From an endosymbiont of unidentified scaly snail isolate Monju (GTDB taxonomy: Bacteria; Pseudomonadota; Gammaproteobacteria; Chromatiales; Chromatiaceae): a stretch of 64,000 nucleotides of DNA. Each line of letters opens with the position of its first letter. The stretch's first letter is position 1. The stretch spans positions 2,046,001 through 2,110,000 of the forward strand of contig NZ_AP012978.1 of NCBI RefSeq assembly GCF_000801295.1, written 5' to 3'. Under the pieces are notes generated by a model. That model was not told the origin of the DNA, made no database searches, and saw nothing but the letters and a program-made list of their open reading frames with translations. Of the stretch, positions 1 to 12,700 are shown in pieces. The translations under genes and the position numbers were made by a program.

Positions 1-635
<635 letters not shown>

Positions 636-679
636 TCAACTTGGGATTTCGATTTCTGGTTGAAAACCGGGGCAGCCGG

Positions 680-2668
680 TCAGCCGCAGACTTCGTCGAT
701 GGCCTTGAGAACGTTCTCCACGGTGAAGCCGAACTCCTTGAACAGCTCACCGGCCGGCGCGGACTCGCCGAAGGTGCCGATGCCCAGGATGCGACCGTTG
801 CAGCCGGCGTACTTCCACCAGCCGTCGGTCGCAGCGGCCTCGACCACCACGCGGTTCTGTACCGAGGAGGGCAGCACCGACTCGCGGTAGTCGGCATCCT
901 GCTGGTCGAACACATTGGTCGAGGGCATGGACACCACGCGGACCTTCTTGTCGGAGGCCTCGGCGGCCTTGATCGCCAGATCCACCTCGGAACCGGTGGC
1001 GATCACGATGCAGTCCGGGGTGCCGTCGCAGTCGCGCAGCACATAGCCACCGCGCGCGATGTTGGCGATCTGCTCGGGGGTGCGCTGCTGGAAAGGCAGA
1101 CCCTGGCGCGAGAACACCAGGCTGGTCGGGCCGTCCTTGTATTCGATGGCGGCACGCCAGGCGACAGCACTCTCGACCGTGTCGCAGGGACGCCAGGTGT
1201 TCATGCGTGGCACCATGCGCAGGGTCGGGATCTGCTCCACCGGCTGGTGAGTGGGACCGTCCTCGCCCAGGCCGATCGAATCGTGGGTGAACACGAAGAT
1301 GGAGCGGATTTTCATCAGCGCGGCCATGCGAATGGCGTTGCGCGCGTATTCCGAGAACATCAGGAAGGTGGCGCCGAAGGGGATCCAGCCGCCGTGCAGG
1401 GCGATGCCGTTCATGATGGCCGACATGCCGAATTCGCGCACGCCATAGTTGACGTAGTTGGCATGCGGATTGTCCTTGCGCATCGGGCGATGGCCAGACC
1501 ACTCGGTGAGGTTGGAGCAGCCCAGGTCGGCCGAACCGCCGAACAGCTCCGGCAGGGCCGCGGCATAGGCTTCGATGGAGGCCAGCGAAGCCTGGCGGGT
1601 GGCCTTGTTTTCCTGCTTCTCGTTGCACTCGGCGACGAAAGCATCGGCCTTCTGTTCCCAGTCGGCGGGCAGTTCGCCGGCCATGCGGCGCTTGAACTCG
1701 GCGGCCAGCTCGGGATAGGCGGCCTCGTAGGCCTTGAACTTCTCTTCCCAGGCGGACTGCGCAGCCTTGCCCTTCTCGCGCGCATCCCAACCCTTGTAGA
1801 TCTCCTCGGGGATCTCGAAGGGACCGTATTTCCAGCCCAGGGCTTCCTTGGTCAGCGCCACCTCGTCCTCGCCCAGCGGCGCGCCGTGACAGGCGTGCGA
1901 ACCGGCCTTGTTGGGCGAGCCGTAGCCGATGGTGGTCTTGCAGCAGATCATCGAGGGCTTGTCGGTCACCGCCTTGGCCTCCTCGATGGCCCTGTTGACC
2001 GCCTCGGCGTCGTGACCGTCCACGTCACGCACCACGTGCCAGCCATAGGCCTCGAAGCGACCCGGGGTGTCATCGGCGAACCAGCCCTCGACGTGACCGT
2101 CGATGGAGATACCGTTGTCGTCCCAGAAGCAGATCAGCTTGCCCAGACCCAGGGTGCCGGCCAGCGAGCAGGCCTCGTGGGAGATGCCTTCCATCAGGCA
2201 GCCATCGCCCAGGAAGACATAGGTATGGTGATCGACGATCTCGTGACCGTCACGGTTGAACTCGGCGGCCAGGGCACGCTCGGCGATGGCCATACCCACG
2301 GCATTGGTGATGCCCTGCCCCAGCGGCCCGGTAGTGGTCTCCACGCCCGGTGCATAGCCGTATTCGGGGTGACCCGGGGTCCTGGAGTGCAGCTGACGGA
2401 AGTTCTTCAGATCCTCGATACTCAGGTCGTAGCCGGTCAGGTGCAGCAGCGAGTAGATCAGCATGGAACCGTGACCATTGGACAGCACGAAGCGGTCACG
2501 ATCCGGCCATTGCGGATCGTTGGGGTTGTGCTTCATGTGGTCGTTCCACAGCACCTCGGCGATATCGGCCATGCCCATGGGTGCGCCGGGGTGTCCGGAA
2601 TTGGCCTTTTGAACGGCGTCCATACTCAACGCGCGGATGGCGTTGGCGAGTTCTCTGCGTGAGGACAT
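680..2668 (-). CDS. tkt: transketolase
   Basis: Thiamine-diphosphate enzyme moving two-carbon ketol units in the pentose phosphate and Calvin cycles. At 662 residues it has the normal length. The N-terminal half carries the ThDP/metal motif [13 protein letters not shown], and the central pyrimidine domain has [12 protein letters not shown]. The ATG at 2668 follows an AGGAG ribosome site. It precedes gap by 56 bp. The redoxin gene upstream on the same strand is 291 bp away, so tkt probably has its own promoter. Confidence 0.98.
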   Translation of the reverse strand: MSSRRELANAIRALSMDAVQKANSGHPGAPMGMADIAEVLWNDHMKHNPNDPQWPDRDRFVLSNGHGSMLIYSLLHLTGYDLSIEDLKNFRQLHSRTPGHPEYGYAPGVETTTGPLGQGITNAVGMAIAERALAAEFNRDGHEIVDHHTYVFLGDGCLMEGISHEACSLAGTLGLGKLICFWDDNGISIDGHVEGWFADDTPGRFEAYGWHVVRDVDGHDAEAVNRAIEEAKAVTDKPSMICCKTTIGYGSPNKAGSHACHGAPLGEDEVALTKEALGWKYGPFEIPEEIYKGWDAREKGKAAQSAWEEKFKAYEAAYPELAAEFKRRMAGELPADWEQKADAFVAECNEKQENKATRQASLASIEAYAAALPELFGGSADLGCSNLTEWSGHRPMRKDNPHANYVNYGVREFGMSAIMNGIALHGGWIPFGATFLMFSEYARNAIRMAALMKIRSIFVFTHDSIGLGEDGPTHQPVEQIPTLRMVPRMNTWRPCDTVESAVAWRAAIEYKDGPTSLVFSRQGLPFQQRTPEQIANIARGGYVLRDCDGTPDCIVIATGSEVDLAIKAAEASDKKVRVVSMPSTNVFDQQDADYRESVLPSSVQNRVVVEAAATDGWWKYAGCNGRILGIGTFGESAPAGELFKEFGFTVENVLKAIDEVCG

Positions 2669-2685
2669 GGGTCTCTCCTGTCAAA

Positions 2686-2719
2686 GACGAAAAAATCTGT
2701 CCCGGCGCGGAGAGCGCCG
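2686..2719 (-). terminator. hairpin with T tract between the redoxin gene and tkt
   Basis: On the minus strand a perfect 6-bp stem (CGGCGC/GCGCCG, loop TCTCC) is followed after seven bases by six Ts, just upstream of the tkt ribosome site. It could end transcripts coming from the redoxin gene or act as a leader attenuator for tkt. The gap between stem and T tract makes it a weak candidate. Confidence 0.3.
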
Positions 2720-2959
2720 AGAATTGGAAAATTCAATTGTCGTCGCGCAACGGCCTTCCGCGTTGGTCTCGAAGCGCCGTGGAAACGGCAGCAGGCCTGC
2801 GAACGCAAAATGGTGCGGTATTCTCGCCCAGGTGGGGCTGGCGGGGCAAGGTAAGGATTCCGCGAATATTCCAATGTGCCCATAAAGAGCCGGACACACC
2901 CCCTAACAGGAAACCACCAAGCATTTGATTTTTCGAGACTTGAACCGGAAAACGGTGAG

Positions 2960-3517
2960 TCACTCGTCTCGCCACTTGATCGAGCAGCCCATGCTGGGGA
3001 TCTGCTCGGCCGGCCCCTTCCCCGTGAGCGCCACCTGCTTCATGGCCTCGAACAGGTCGCGGCGCACGTCTGGCGGCGCGGCATCCTTGCGACTGGCATC
3101 CAGCCGCCCCCGGTATTGCAGCTCGCGGTTCGCGTTGTAGCCGAAGAAGTCCGGGGTACACACCGCGCCATAGGCCTTGGCGACTTCCTGGGTTTCATCG
3201 AGCAGATAAGGGAAGGGGAAGTCCATGCGCTCGGCGATGGCCTTCATGTTCTCGAAGGAATCCTCCTCGTAGAGCGAAGGGTCGTTGGACATGATGGCCA
3301 CGCTGCCGATGCCGTATTCCTTCAGTTCACGCGCATCGCGCACGATGCGATCCAGCACAGCCTTTACATAAGGGCAATGATTGCAGATGAACATCACCAG
3401 CACGCCTTTCTCGCCCATGCAGTCATCGAGCGTCCACTCTCGCCCATCCACGCCGGGCAGGCGGAAATCCACCGCGGGCTTGCCAAATTCACATACCGGG
3501 GTCTGCAGGGAAACCAT
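2960..3517 (-). CDS. thioredoxin-fold redoxin family protein
   Basis: A 185-residue AhpC/TSA-Redoxin type protein. The CxxC-like pair sits in ICNHCPYVK (Cys45, Cys48), followed by the redoxin features NDPSLYEED and GAVCTPDFFGYN. These proteins are usually annotated only as thioredoxin family; peroxide or disulfide reduction is the likely chemistry, but no substrate can be named. There is no signal peptide, so it is presumably cytoplasmic. It is divergent from metK across a 133-bp gap and lies upstream of tkt on the same strand. The start at 3517 gives the typical short N-terminus. Confidence 0.8.
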   Translation of the reverse strand: MVSLQTPVCEFGKPAVDFRLPGVDGREWTLDDCMGEKGVLVMFICNHCPYVKAVLDRIVRDARELKEYGIGSVAIMSNDPSLYEEDSFENMKAIAERMDFPFPYLLDETQEVAKAYGAVCTPDFFGYNANRELQYRGRLDASRKDAAPPDVRRDLFEAMKQVALTGKGPAEQIPSMGCSIKWRDE

Positions 3518-3599
3518 CTACCACCTCGCTCTCGTCTCGTTCAGGTTGGTCATGAATCAGCCGCATTCTTCCAGATGCCCCCCGCCCCACAACAAATGC

Positions 3600-3605
3600 T
3601 AGAAT
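3600..3605 (+). promoter_or_regulatory. possible -10 element (TAGAAT) for metK
   Basis: TAGAAT ends 45 bp before the metK start. The same hexamer stands ahead of ahcY and the genes starting at 31762 and 47732. No good -35 hexamer is seen at the expected spacing. Confidence 0.35.
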
Positions 3606-3650
3606 CGCGCGCTTGGCGATTTGCGTGACACAGCTACAGGGACTCGAACC

Positions 3651-4820
3651 ATGGCCAACGAATTCATCTTCACCTCCGAATCGGTCTCCGAGGGGCACCC
3701 CGACAAGATGGCCGACCAGGTATCGGATGCGATACTCGATGCCATCCTCGCCGAGGACCCGCATGCGCGCGTGGCCTGCGAAACCCTGTTCAAGACGGAC
3801 ATGTGTCTGATCGCCGGCGAGATCACCACCACCGCCAAACCCGATTACGAGCGCGTCATCCGCGAGACCATCCGTGACATCGGCTACACCAGTTCGGAAA
3901 TGGGCTTCGACTGGGAGACCTGCGCGATCATGACCGCGCTCGGCGTGCAGTCGCCCGACATCAACCAGGGCGTGGACCGCGAACGCCCCGAGGACCAGGG
4001 CGCCGGTGACCAGGGCCTCATGTTTGGCTATGCCACCAACGAGACCGCGGAGCTGATGCCCGCCCCCATTCTCTACGCGCACCGCCTGGTGCAGCGCCAG
4101 ACCGAGGTGCGCAAGAGTGGCGAGCTCGACTGGCTGCGCCCCGATGCCAAGAGCCAGGTCAGCTTCCACTACAAGGACGGCAAGCCGCTATCCATCGATG
4201 CCGTGGTGCTCTCCACCCAGCATGCGGACACCATCGGTCAGGCCGCCCTGCGTGACGCGGTGATGGACGTGATCATCAAGCCGGTGCTCGAACCTACCGG
4301 CCTGCTCACCGCGGACACCAAGATCCACATCAACCCCACCGGCAACTTCGTGATCGGTGGTCCCATGGGCGATGCCGGACTGACCGGGCGCAAGATCATC
4401 GTCGACACCTATGGCGGCTCGGCGCGCCATGGCGGCGGAGCCTTCTCCGGCAAGGACCCCTCCAAGGTGGACCGCTCCGCCGCCTATGCCGCTCGCTACG
4501 TGGCCAAGAACATCGTCGCCGCCGGGCTGGCCGACCGCTGCGAGATCCAGGTCTCCTACGCCATCGGCGTGGCCGAGCCGACCTCCATCATGGTCGACAC
4601 CTTCGGCACGGGGCAGATCCCGGACGAGCGGATCGTGGAACTGGTACGCGAGCATTTCGACCTGCGCCCCTACGGCATCCTGCGCATGCTCGACCTGCTC
4701 AACACTAATCGCATCAAGTACCGCAGGACTGCCGCCTACGGCCACTTCGGCCGCGAGGACGAGGGCTTCACCTGGGAAGAGACCGACAAGGCCGAGGCCC
4801 TGCGCGCCGCCGGGGGCTGA
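3651..4820 (+). CDS. metK: S-adenosylmethionine synthetase
   Basis: Makes S-adenosylmethionine from methionine and ATP. The 389 residues carry the N-terminal GHPDKMADQ, the ATP-binding [12 protein letters not shown] and the phosphate-binding [15 protein letters not shown]. The ATG at 3651 is preferred over an in-frame ATG at 3621 because it matches the family N-terminus (MANEFIF) and follows AGGGA at 3638-3642 with normal spacing. It is monocistronic, with a strong hairpin downstream, and functionally linked to ahcY and metF 1.2 kb further on. No SAM riboswitch is seen in the short leader. Confidence 0.98.
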   Translation: MANEFIFTSESVSEGHPDKMADQVSDAILDAILAEDPHARVACETLFKTDMCLIAGEITTTAKPDYERVIRETIRDIGYTSSEMGFDWETCAIMTALGVQSPDINQGVDRERPEDQGAGDQGLMFGYATNETAELMPAPILYAHRLVQRQTEVRKSGELDWLRPDAKSQVSFHYKDGKPLSIDAVVLSTQHADTIGQAALRDAVMDVIIKPVLEPTGLLTADTKIHINPTGNFVIGGPMGDAGLTGRKIIVDTYGGSARHGGGAFSGKDPSKVDRSAAYAARYVAKNIVAAGLADRCEIQVSYAIGVAEPTSIMVDTFGTGQIPDERIVELVREHFDLRPYGILRMLDLLNTNRIKYRRTAAYGHFGREDEGFTWEETDKAEALRAAGG

Positions 4821-4880
4821 CCGGACCGGAAGACGGCGGGGGGCGAAAGGCGCCAGGGGAAACCTGCGGCACCGGAAATG

Positions 4881-4944
4881 TCGGCCGAAACCCGACCTGC
4901 AGCACCCGCCATCAGGGCGAACCGCAGGTCAGGCTTCGGCCCGA
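4881..4944. repeat. long imperfect palindrome between convergent genes
   Basis: Arms of about 20 bp (4881-4900 and 4924-4944) pair with two mismatches and one bulge around a 23-nt centre. It lies between metK and the convergent DUF2189 gene. No T tract follows on either strand. It could stabilise 3' ends or be a REP-like sequence of a different type from the GTAG family. Confidence 0.6.
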
Positions 4945-4969
4945 TACCACACGACCACTGCGGCATCCC

Positions 4970-5767
4970 TCAGGGCTCTCTCAGCCCCTCTGCCTCCGGC
5001 GGCAACACCGTCTCGCGGTAGGCATGCCAGCTCGCGTGCCCCAGCAAGGGCAGCACCAGTGCCATGCCCAGCAGGGCGGTGGCGAATCCCAGCAGCATCA
5101 GCAGCCCGATCAGGACGGCCCACAGCAGCATCGGCCCCTTGTTCTTGAGCACCGCGTTGATGCTGGTGAGCGCGGCGGTGATGGCATCGGTATCGCGGTC
5201 GAGCATCATCGGCAGCGAGACCACACTGATCGAGAACACCAGCCCCGCGAAGATCGAGCCCACGGCGCTGCCGATGGCCAGGAACTGCACCACGCCCAGC
5301 CAGCCAGCTTCCTCGTCGACAGGCGCAAAGATGTTGACCATGGCCGCAGCGCGCGCCCAGATCAGCAATACCACCAGCAGCACGATGGCGAACAGCAGCT
5401 CATTGCGCAGCTGATAGCGGCTCTCGCGCAGACACACACCCAGGCGCGGCACCCGCCCCTGCTCGAGCTGGCGACTGATGGAATACAGGCCGAAGGCCAG
5501 CACGGGGCCGGCCAGGATGAAGGCCAGCACCAGCGAGAACAGGGCCACGGTGTTCCCACCGTCCCAGGCCAGCCAGCTCAGCAGGTCGAAGAAGATCACC
5601 AGCGAAAAGCCGTACACCAGGCTGGGACCGGGGGCCCGTTTCATGTCCTGCCAACCCAGGCGCAACCAGCGCAGGGGCGCGCCCATGTCCAGGGTCCGGA
5701 TGGTATGGAACAGCGGCTCGAGCGGCCGCTGTTCATCGTCACGCTTGACGACGTGCGTCTCGGACAT
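4970..5767 (-). CDS. DUF2189 integral membrane protein
   Basis: A 265-residue polytopic inner-membrane protein. The N-terminal soluble stretch contains IRTLDMGAPLRWLRLGWQD, the conserved beginning of DUF2189 proteins, followed by about six hydrophobic segments (for example near residues 50-65, 75-95, 120-140 and 225-250). Function is unknown; the family is often found near respiratory and sulfur-metabolism genes. It converges on metK and diverges from ahcY. The start follows a GAGAGAGA purine run. Confidence 0.8.
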   Translation of the reverse strand: MSETHVVKRDDEQRPLEPLFHTIRTLDMGAPLRWLRLGWQDMKRAPGPSLVYGFSLVIFFDLLSWLAWDGGNTVALFSLVLAFILAGPVLAFGLYSISRQLEQGRVPRLGVCLRESRYQLRNELLFAIVLLVVLLIWARAAAMVNIFAPVDEEAGWLGVVQFLAIGSAVGSIFAGLVFSISVVSLPMMLDRDTDAITAALTSINAVLKNKGPMLLWAVLIGLLMLLGFATALLGMALVLPLLGHASWHAYRETVLPPEAEGLREP

Positions 5768-5868
5768 CTCTCTCTCCTCACTCTTGACTGAACGCCTCTC
5801 TGACGGAGGCTGTTGTCAACTATAGACCATCGGATCCGGGCGGCTGGCGGGCCACCCCGGAATCCGGG

Positions 5869-5874
5869 TAGAAT
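5869..5874 (+). promoter_or_regulatory. possible -10 element (TAGAAT) for ahcY-metF
   Basis: TAGAAT lies about 67 bp before the first base of the SAH riboswitch. That would place the transcript start near 5881 and the whole aptamer in the leader. The -35 region is not recognisable. Confidence 0.4.
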
Positions 5875-5940
5875 CCGCCATCCGCCGCTCAAGACGCGCC
5901 ACCACCGGCCGACACGGAGGGGCGGCAGGCACACAACGCC

Positions 5941-6013
5941 GATCCGAGGAGCGCTGCAACCCGCCAGGGCCAGGCTCGGATCCGCCACAGACGATGTTTC
6001 CAACGGCGCTCAC
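5941..6013 (+). ncRNA. S-adenosylhomocysteine (SAH) riboswitch
   Basis: The sequence matches the known SAH aptamer pattern. P1 is formed by GATCCGAG (5941-5948) and CTCGGATC (5975-5982). The conserved GAGGAGCGCTGCAAC follows the first strand. The distal AACGGCGCTCAC (6002-6013) contains GCGCTC (6006-6011), which pairs with GAGCGC (5949-5954). It lies 28 nt before the ahcY start. In the known class SAH binding turns the gene on, so accumulating SAH would raise its own hydrolase. Confidence 0.93.
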
Positions 6014-6041
6014 TCGATGTTTTGACTTCAGGAGTGGAACC

Positions 6042-7445
<1,404 letters not shown>

Positions 7446-7450
7446 CCGGG

Positions 7451-7644
7451 GGAAACCACAAAGGACACGAAGCGCACAAAGCGATATAGCTGAAAAGGCT
7501 CGCCTCTTTGAGTACAGCAGGCAACGGGGCGGTTTGTGGTAATAGGCGCAGCCTCAGACGGCCACTCATCCCTCGGAATCTGGACCTGACCCGGCCGCCT
7601 CTGCCCATATGCTCTTCGTGTTCTTTGTGTTCTTAGTGGTGAAC
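7451..7644. repeat. inverted-repeat element with CACAAAG-phased arms, copy 1
   Basis: The left arm (7453-7483) reads ACCACAAAGGACACGAAG and continues with CACAAAG. The right arm (7611-7644) is its inverse, ending TTAGTGGTGAAC. Short GGACAC/CACAAAG words repeat about every 9-10 bases. The arms enclose about 130 bp that look non-coding. The left end begins a few bases after the ahcY stop and the right end stops 5 bp before the metF ATG. Copies 2 and 3 are at 30308 and 40999. Confidence 0.75.
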
Positions 7645-7649
7645 AAAGC

Positions 7650-8486
7650 ATGAACCCAGACAAAACCTTCAGTTTCGAGCTGTTCCCGCCCAAGACCGAG
7701 AAGGGCATGGTCAAACTGCAGTCCACGGTGGCTCGGCTGGCCGAGCGCCGCCCGGCCTTCTTCTCCTGCACCTACGGGGCGGGCGGTTCGACACGGGACC
7801 GCACCTTCGCCACCGTGGACTGGCTGGTCTCGCAGGGTATCGACACCGCGCCGCATCTCACCTGCATCGGCAACAGCATCGCCGAGACGCTAGAGATCCT
7901 GAACCGCTATCGTGAACAAGGCATCCGTCGTATCGTTGCACTGCGCGGTGACCCGCCCTCGGGCACCGGTCTGGGCGGTGGCGAGCTGACGCATGCCAGC
8001 GAGCTGGTAGCCCTGATTCGCGAGCATTTCGGCGATCACTTCCACATCGAGGTCGCTGCCTATCCCGAGATGCACCCGCAGGCGCCGAACTTTCTGGTCG
8101 ACCTGGACAACTTCCGGACCAAGGTCGAGGCCGGCGCCGACTCGGCCATGACCCAGTACTTCTACAACGCGGATGCCTATGTGCATTTCGTGGAGCAGAT
8201 ACGCGCGCGCGGCGTGGACATCCCCATCGTGCCGGGGATCATGCCGATCACCAACTACAGCAGCCTGGCGCGCTTCTCCGATGCCTGCGGCGCCGAGATC
8301 CCGCGCTGGATCCGCAAGCGCCTCGAGGCCTATGGCGACGACGTGGAGAGCATCCGCGCCTTCGGCCTGGAGGTCGTCACCGGGCTATGCGAGCAGCTGC
8401 TGGCTGCCGGCGCACCGGGACTGCATTTCTACACCATGAACCAGGCCGATCCCACGCTGGCAATCTGGGACCGGCTGGGCCTCTGA
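7650..8486 (+). CDS. metF: 5,10-methylenetetrahydrofolate reductase
   Basis: Reduces methylene-THF to methyl-THF for methionine synthesis, using FAD in a TIM barrel. The 278 residues are close to the E. coli length. Visible features are the N-terminal FSFELFPPK with the conserved glutamate, ALRGDPP, and the flavin/folate-site GADSAMTQYFYN. The start at 7650 gives the correct N-terminus but has no clear ribosome site, because the repeat arm runs up to the ATG. It is probably cotranscribed with ahcY; the position of the element raises the question of how well translation or read-through works here. Confidence 0.97.
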   Translation: MNPDKTFSFELFPPKTEKGMVKLQSTVARLAERRPAFFSCTYGAGGSTRDRTFATVDWLVSQGIDTAPHLTCIGNSIAETLEILNRYREQGIRRIVALRGDPPSGTGLGGGELTHASELVALIREHFGDHFHIEVAAYPEMHPQAPNFLVDLDNFRTKVEAGADSAMTQYFYNADAYVHFVEQIRARGVDIPIVPGIMPITNYSSLARFSDACGAEIPRWIRKRLEAYGDDVESIRAFGLEVVTGLCEQLLAAGAPGLHFYTMNQADPTLAIWDRLGL

Positions 8487-8493
8487 GTCCCTC

Positions 8494-9222
8494 ATGCGCG
8501 AGCACCGGATCTTCAGCCCGACGCCCCTGGAGACCGGCCAGACCGTGGCGCTGGACGCAAATGCCGCGCGCCACCTCCTGGCCACCCTGCGTCTGAACGA
8601 TGGCGCCCGCATCCTGCTCTTCGACGGCAGCGGACGCGACTTCGCCGCCGTGCTGCGTATCACGGGCAGGCACCAGGCTGTTGCCGAGGTGGGTACCGTG
8701 CTGCGCGAGGAGCCCCCGCCGCCGTTGCACCTGCACCTGGCCATCGGCATCTCCCGCGGCGAGCGCATGGATTATGCGATGCAGAAGGCGGTGGAGCTGG
8801 GCGTGGCGGAGATCAGTCCGCTGTTCACCGAGCGCACCCAGGTAAAGTTATCGGGCGACAAGCAGGAGAAACGCCGACAACACTGGCTGGGGGTCATCCG
8901 GCATGCCTGCGAACAGTCGGGCCGCGCGCGACTGCCGCTGCTGCACCCGCCGCAGCGTCTGAGCGACTGGTTGTGCGCACCGCCGTTGCCCGGTCTGCTG
9001 CTCGACCACCGCGCAACGCGTTCCCTGCCCGAGCTGCCCGCACCGGGTGACCGCCTGTCGCTGCTGGTCGGACCAGAAGGTGGGCTGAGCGAGGCCGAGC
9101 GCAAGGCGGCGTGCACTGCGGGACTCACCGGAGTGCGTCTGGGCTCACATATCCTGCGCACCGAGACCGCACCACTGGCTGCACTGTCAGCGATCCAGGT
9201 GTTGTGGGGGGATTTTCGTTGA
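8494..9222 (+). CDS. rsmE: 16S rRNA (uracil-1498-N3)-methyltransferase
   Basis: SPOUT-fold methyltransferase that modifies U1498 of 16S rRNA. The 242 residues match the family. The C-terminal knot motifs LLVGPEGGLSEAE and LRTETAPLAALSAI bind SAM, and an N-terminal PUA-like domain is present. It starts 7 bp after metF, so it is probably in the same transcript, fitting a SAM theme. It converges on chpC. Confidence 0.95.
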   Translation: MREHRIFSPTPLETGQTVALDANAARHLLATLRLNDGARILLFDGSGRDFAAVLRITGRHQAVAEVGTVLREEPPPPLHLHLAIGISRGERMDYAMQKAVELGVAEISPLFTERTQVKLSGDKQEKRRQHWLGVIRHACEQSGRARLPLLHPPQRLSDWLCAPPLPGLLLDHRATRSLPELPAPGDRLSLLVGPEGGLSEAERKAACTAGLTGVRLGSHILRTETAPLAALSAIQVLWGDFR

Positions 9223-9234
9223 GCAGCGCAGAAC

Positions 9235-9714
9235 TCAGGCCGGCGCAACGGCCTCCAGTTCACGCTCCAGTGCGGGCAGGTCGGGGATGACAGTCGCCTG
9301 CCCATCGAAACGCAACGCAGCACGCAGCGGTCGCTCACGCCAGTTCTCGGGCATCGGCGTACCTTCCAGCATCGACTCCTGGATACGGACAAGACGGGGA
9401 ATGTTCGCTGCCACGATACCCACGAAAGGACGCCGCGCCTGCGGGTCGAGCACATGACAGACCACGATGCGCTGCCGCGGACTTTCCGCCACCATGGATT
9501 CGCCCAGCAGCATCTCGAAACGCACCACCGATAGCCGCCGCTGGCGCCAGTCCGTCTCACCCGCGACCCAGTCGGGCCTGTCCGGCAGGGCGGAGACACC
9601 GTGAAAATCTATGATCTCAGCCACCGCTGCATTGGGCAGCAGCAGCGAGACATCCGTTTGCAAGGGGATCACCAGCCCGCGGATCTCCCGTGGATAGGCC
9701 GGCGTATCACTCAC
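9235..9714 (-). CDS. chpC: CheW-like chemosensory adaptor, ChpC type
   Basis: A 159-residue protein with one CheW-like fold: N-terminal LVIPLQTDVSLLLPNAAVAE, a middle WVAGETDWRQRRLSVV segment, and a degenerate C-terminal half. It overlaps the end of chpA by 4 bp. In Pseudomonas Chp systems ChpC is a second adaptor linking additional receptors to ChpA. The assignment rests on position as well as fold. Confidence 0.8.
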   Translation of the reverse strand: MSDTPAYPREIRGLVIPLQTDVSLLLPNAAVAEIIDFHGVSALPDRPDWVAGETDWRQRRLSVVRFEMLLGESMVAESPRQRIVVCHVLDPQARRPFVGIVAANIPRLVRIQESMLEGTPMPENWRERPLRAALRFDGQATVIPDLPALERELEAVAPA

Positions 9715-12700
9715 GACGTCACCTCGGCGAGCACGGTATAGATGTTCTCCAGCAATTCCGACTCCTGGTAGGGCTTGCCCAGGTAGTGGCGCACGCCCAG
9801 CTCCTGTGCATGCTCCCGGTGCTTGCTGCCGGTACGCGAGGTGATCATGATGATGGGAATGTCCTTGAGCGCCTCGGTACTACGCATGTGCCGCGCCAGC
9901 TCGAAGCCGTCCATGCGCGGCATCTCGATGTCCAGCAACATCACGTCCGGCCGCTCGGTCTGCAACAGGGTCACCGCGTCCACACCATCACGCGCAGTGA
10001 TGACTTGCATATTGTGACGCTCGAGCAGGCGACTGGTCACCTTGCGCACCGTGATCGAATCGTCCACGACCATGACCTTGACTCCGGCCGCTTCGTCGTC
10101 ACGTTCCGCCAGGGGCTCGGGCATCGCCTGGCGCGCCGACTCCATGCGCACCAGGGCACCGATATCGAGAATCAGCGCGATACCCCCGTCAGCCAGAATG
10201 GTGCCACCTGTGAACCAGCGGATACTGGCCAGCTGGGTGCCCAACGACTTGACCACGATCTGGCGGTTGTCAAGCAGGCGATCGACCTGGATGGCCATGC
10301 GATGTTCACCGGAGTGCACGAGCAACAGGGGCATCCAGCGCTCGCCTTCAGGCAGGTGGGGAGACCCGGTGCCCAACAGGCGGCCGAGATAACGCACCGT
10401 GTATTCGTGTCCACCATAGGAGAAGGTCGCACGCTCACCCCGGTAGCAGGCCTCCAGCTCGCTGCGCGGAATGCGCGCGATACCGGCCAGACTGCCATGG
10501 GGCACGGCAAACACCTCGTCGTCGATCCCGACCAGCAGGGCATCGCTGATCGCCAGGGTAAAAGGCAGGCGTATGGTGAAACGGGTGCCGCTGCCCGGCT
10601 GCGAATCGATATCCAGCGTGCCGCCGAGCTGCTTGACCTCGTTGACCACCACGTCCATGCCGACGCCGCGGCCAGCCACCTGGGTCACCTCATGGGCAGT
10701 GGACAGCCCCGCCTCCAGAATGAAGGCATCCAGATCATCGTCGTCGATATGGGCCTCGGGATCGAGCAGACCACGCTCGATCGCCTTGCGGCGGATGGCC
10801 TCGCGATCCAGGCCGCGGCCATCGTCGCTGACCTCGAGCACCACGTCCGAGCCATCCCGGCTCACAACCAGCGACACCTTGCCGACCGGCGGCTTTCCGG
10901 CAGCCTCGCGATCGGCCGGCGCCTCGATGCCGTGTACCACCGCATTGCGCAGCAGGTGTTCGAGCGGCGCCATCATGCGCTCCAGGATAGCGCGATCCAT
11001 CTCGCCCGCGGCGCCGGTCAGGGTGAGTTCGGCCCGCTTGCCGACCGTCTCGGCAGTCTGCCGTACCACGCGCTGCAGACGCGAGGCACGCGAGCCGACC
11101 GGGATCATGCGCGTCCTCAGCAAGCCATCCTGCAGGTCATTGATGACCCGCGACTGCTGCTGCAACAGGGTATCGGTGTCCCGGCTCTGCTCCTGCAGGG
11201 TCACGCTGAGGCTGTTCAGGTCCTCGGTGGTCTCGGCCAGGGCGCGCGACAATTGCTGGATGGTGGAATAGCGGTCCATCTCCAGCGGATCGAAACCATC
11301 CGGCAACTCGCCTTCGTGCTCGCGCTCGTGACGCGACAGGATCTGCGCCTCGGTCTCGTTCTCCAGCTTGCGCAGCTGTTCGCGCAGGCGACCGATGGTC
11401 TGCGCCAGTTCGTCCAGGTTGTAGCCAAGCGTCTTGTTCTGCTGCTCGAGGCGGGCGCCGTAGATACTGACCTCACCCGCATTGTTGACCATCTGGTCGA
11501 GCAGGTCGGCGCGCACCCGCACCCGTTCCTTCGAGGTGGTGCTCTTTTCCTCTTCGGGCGGCGGCGGGCGACGTGGCGGCTCGTTCTCCTCGGCAAGGCG
11601 ACCGCGCGCGGGAAACTGGATGATCCGGGAATCTGCCGACACCCCCGCCAACAGTTCGCTGTCGCCGGCGGCGACCATGGACGATGAGGAAACGAGGTCC
11701 GACTCGATCAGCAACTCGGAATCGGTGAGCAACTGGGAATCGGTCAGCAAGGTGGACTGGGACAGGCCAGAGGCCGCCTGTTCCAGCGAATCCAGCTCCG
11801 TATCGTCCAGCAACTCCAGCTCACTGGCATCTTCCTCGATATTTAGCCGGGCCGCCCGGTCGTCGCCTGCCTCACCGGGTTCCTGCGTCGACAGGGCAAA
11901 GGATTCACCTCGTGCCGCCGCCTGGAGGTGCTCGACCAGGGCTTCCTGCACTTCGACCGCTTCGTCTTGTTCGAGCGCCTCGATCTGCGCCGTCAGGACA
12001 TCCAGTGCCTGCCGGGTAAGGCGGACGATATCAGGAGTGGAATGTACCCGTTGATCGACCACGCTCTCGAGCAAGGACTCCATCGCGTGACTCAAATCAC
12101 CGATGGCCGTCACCCCCGAGAGCCGCGCCCCGCCCTTGATGGTGTGCAAACCACGTTGCATGTGGACCACGGGCAGCAGATCGTCCGGCCTCGCCTGCCA
12201 GTCCGCCATGCCGGACTCCAGACGGTCGAGCAGTTCCCGCGCCTCGTCGACGAAGATGGCGACCAGCTCCTCGTCATAGGGCGACGTTTCGTCTCCCGAC
12301 TGGGCCGTTTCAGCTCCTGTTCCGGTATCTTCGGCGCCCTCCAGGACCTCGATCTCGAGCTCGATCTCTTGCACCAGGGCCTGCCAGGAAGGCATCTGGG
12401 CTCCGGGCACATGGATTACCGCCAGCAACGCGCTGATCACGAAATGCCCGCGTTCGAGCAGATCGATAGCCGCCTGATCGGTCCGATGCGCCAGCTCGTG
12501 GCGCAGATTGGCCCAGCGCTCCAGGGCACCGGCCAACCCGGCCACCGAGGCGATCTGCGCCATGTGGGCACTACCGCGCAAGGTGTGCAGTGCACGACGC
12601 AGCTCATCGTTGAAGACACAGCCATTGGCGATGCCGCGGCAACGGGCAATAAAGGACTCCATCGTCGCCAGGTGGTTCTCTGCCTCCCGGACGAAGATCT

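Noticed and set aside
641-2662. A 673-codon plus-strand open frame opposite tkt
   Set aside because: Antisense shadow; low-complexity glycine/valine/histidine-rich translation without domains.
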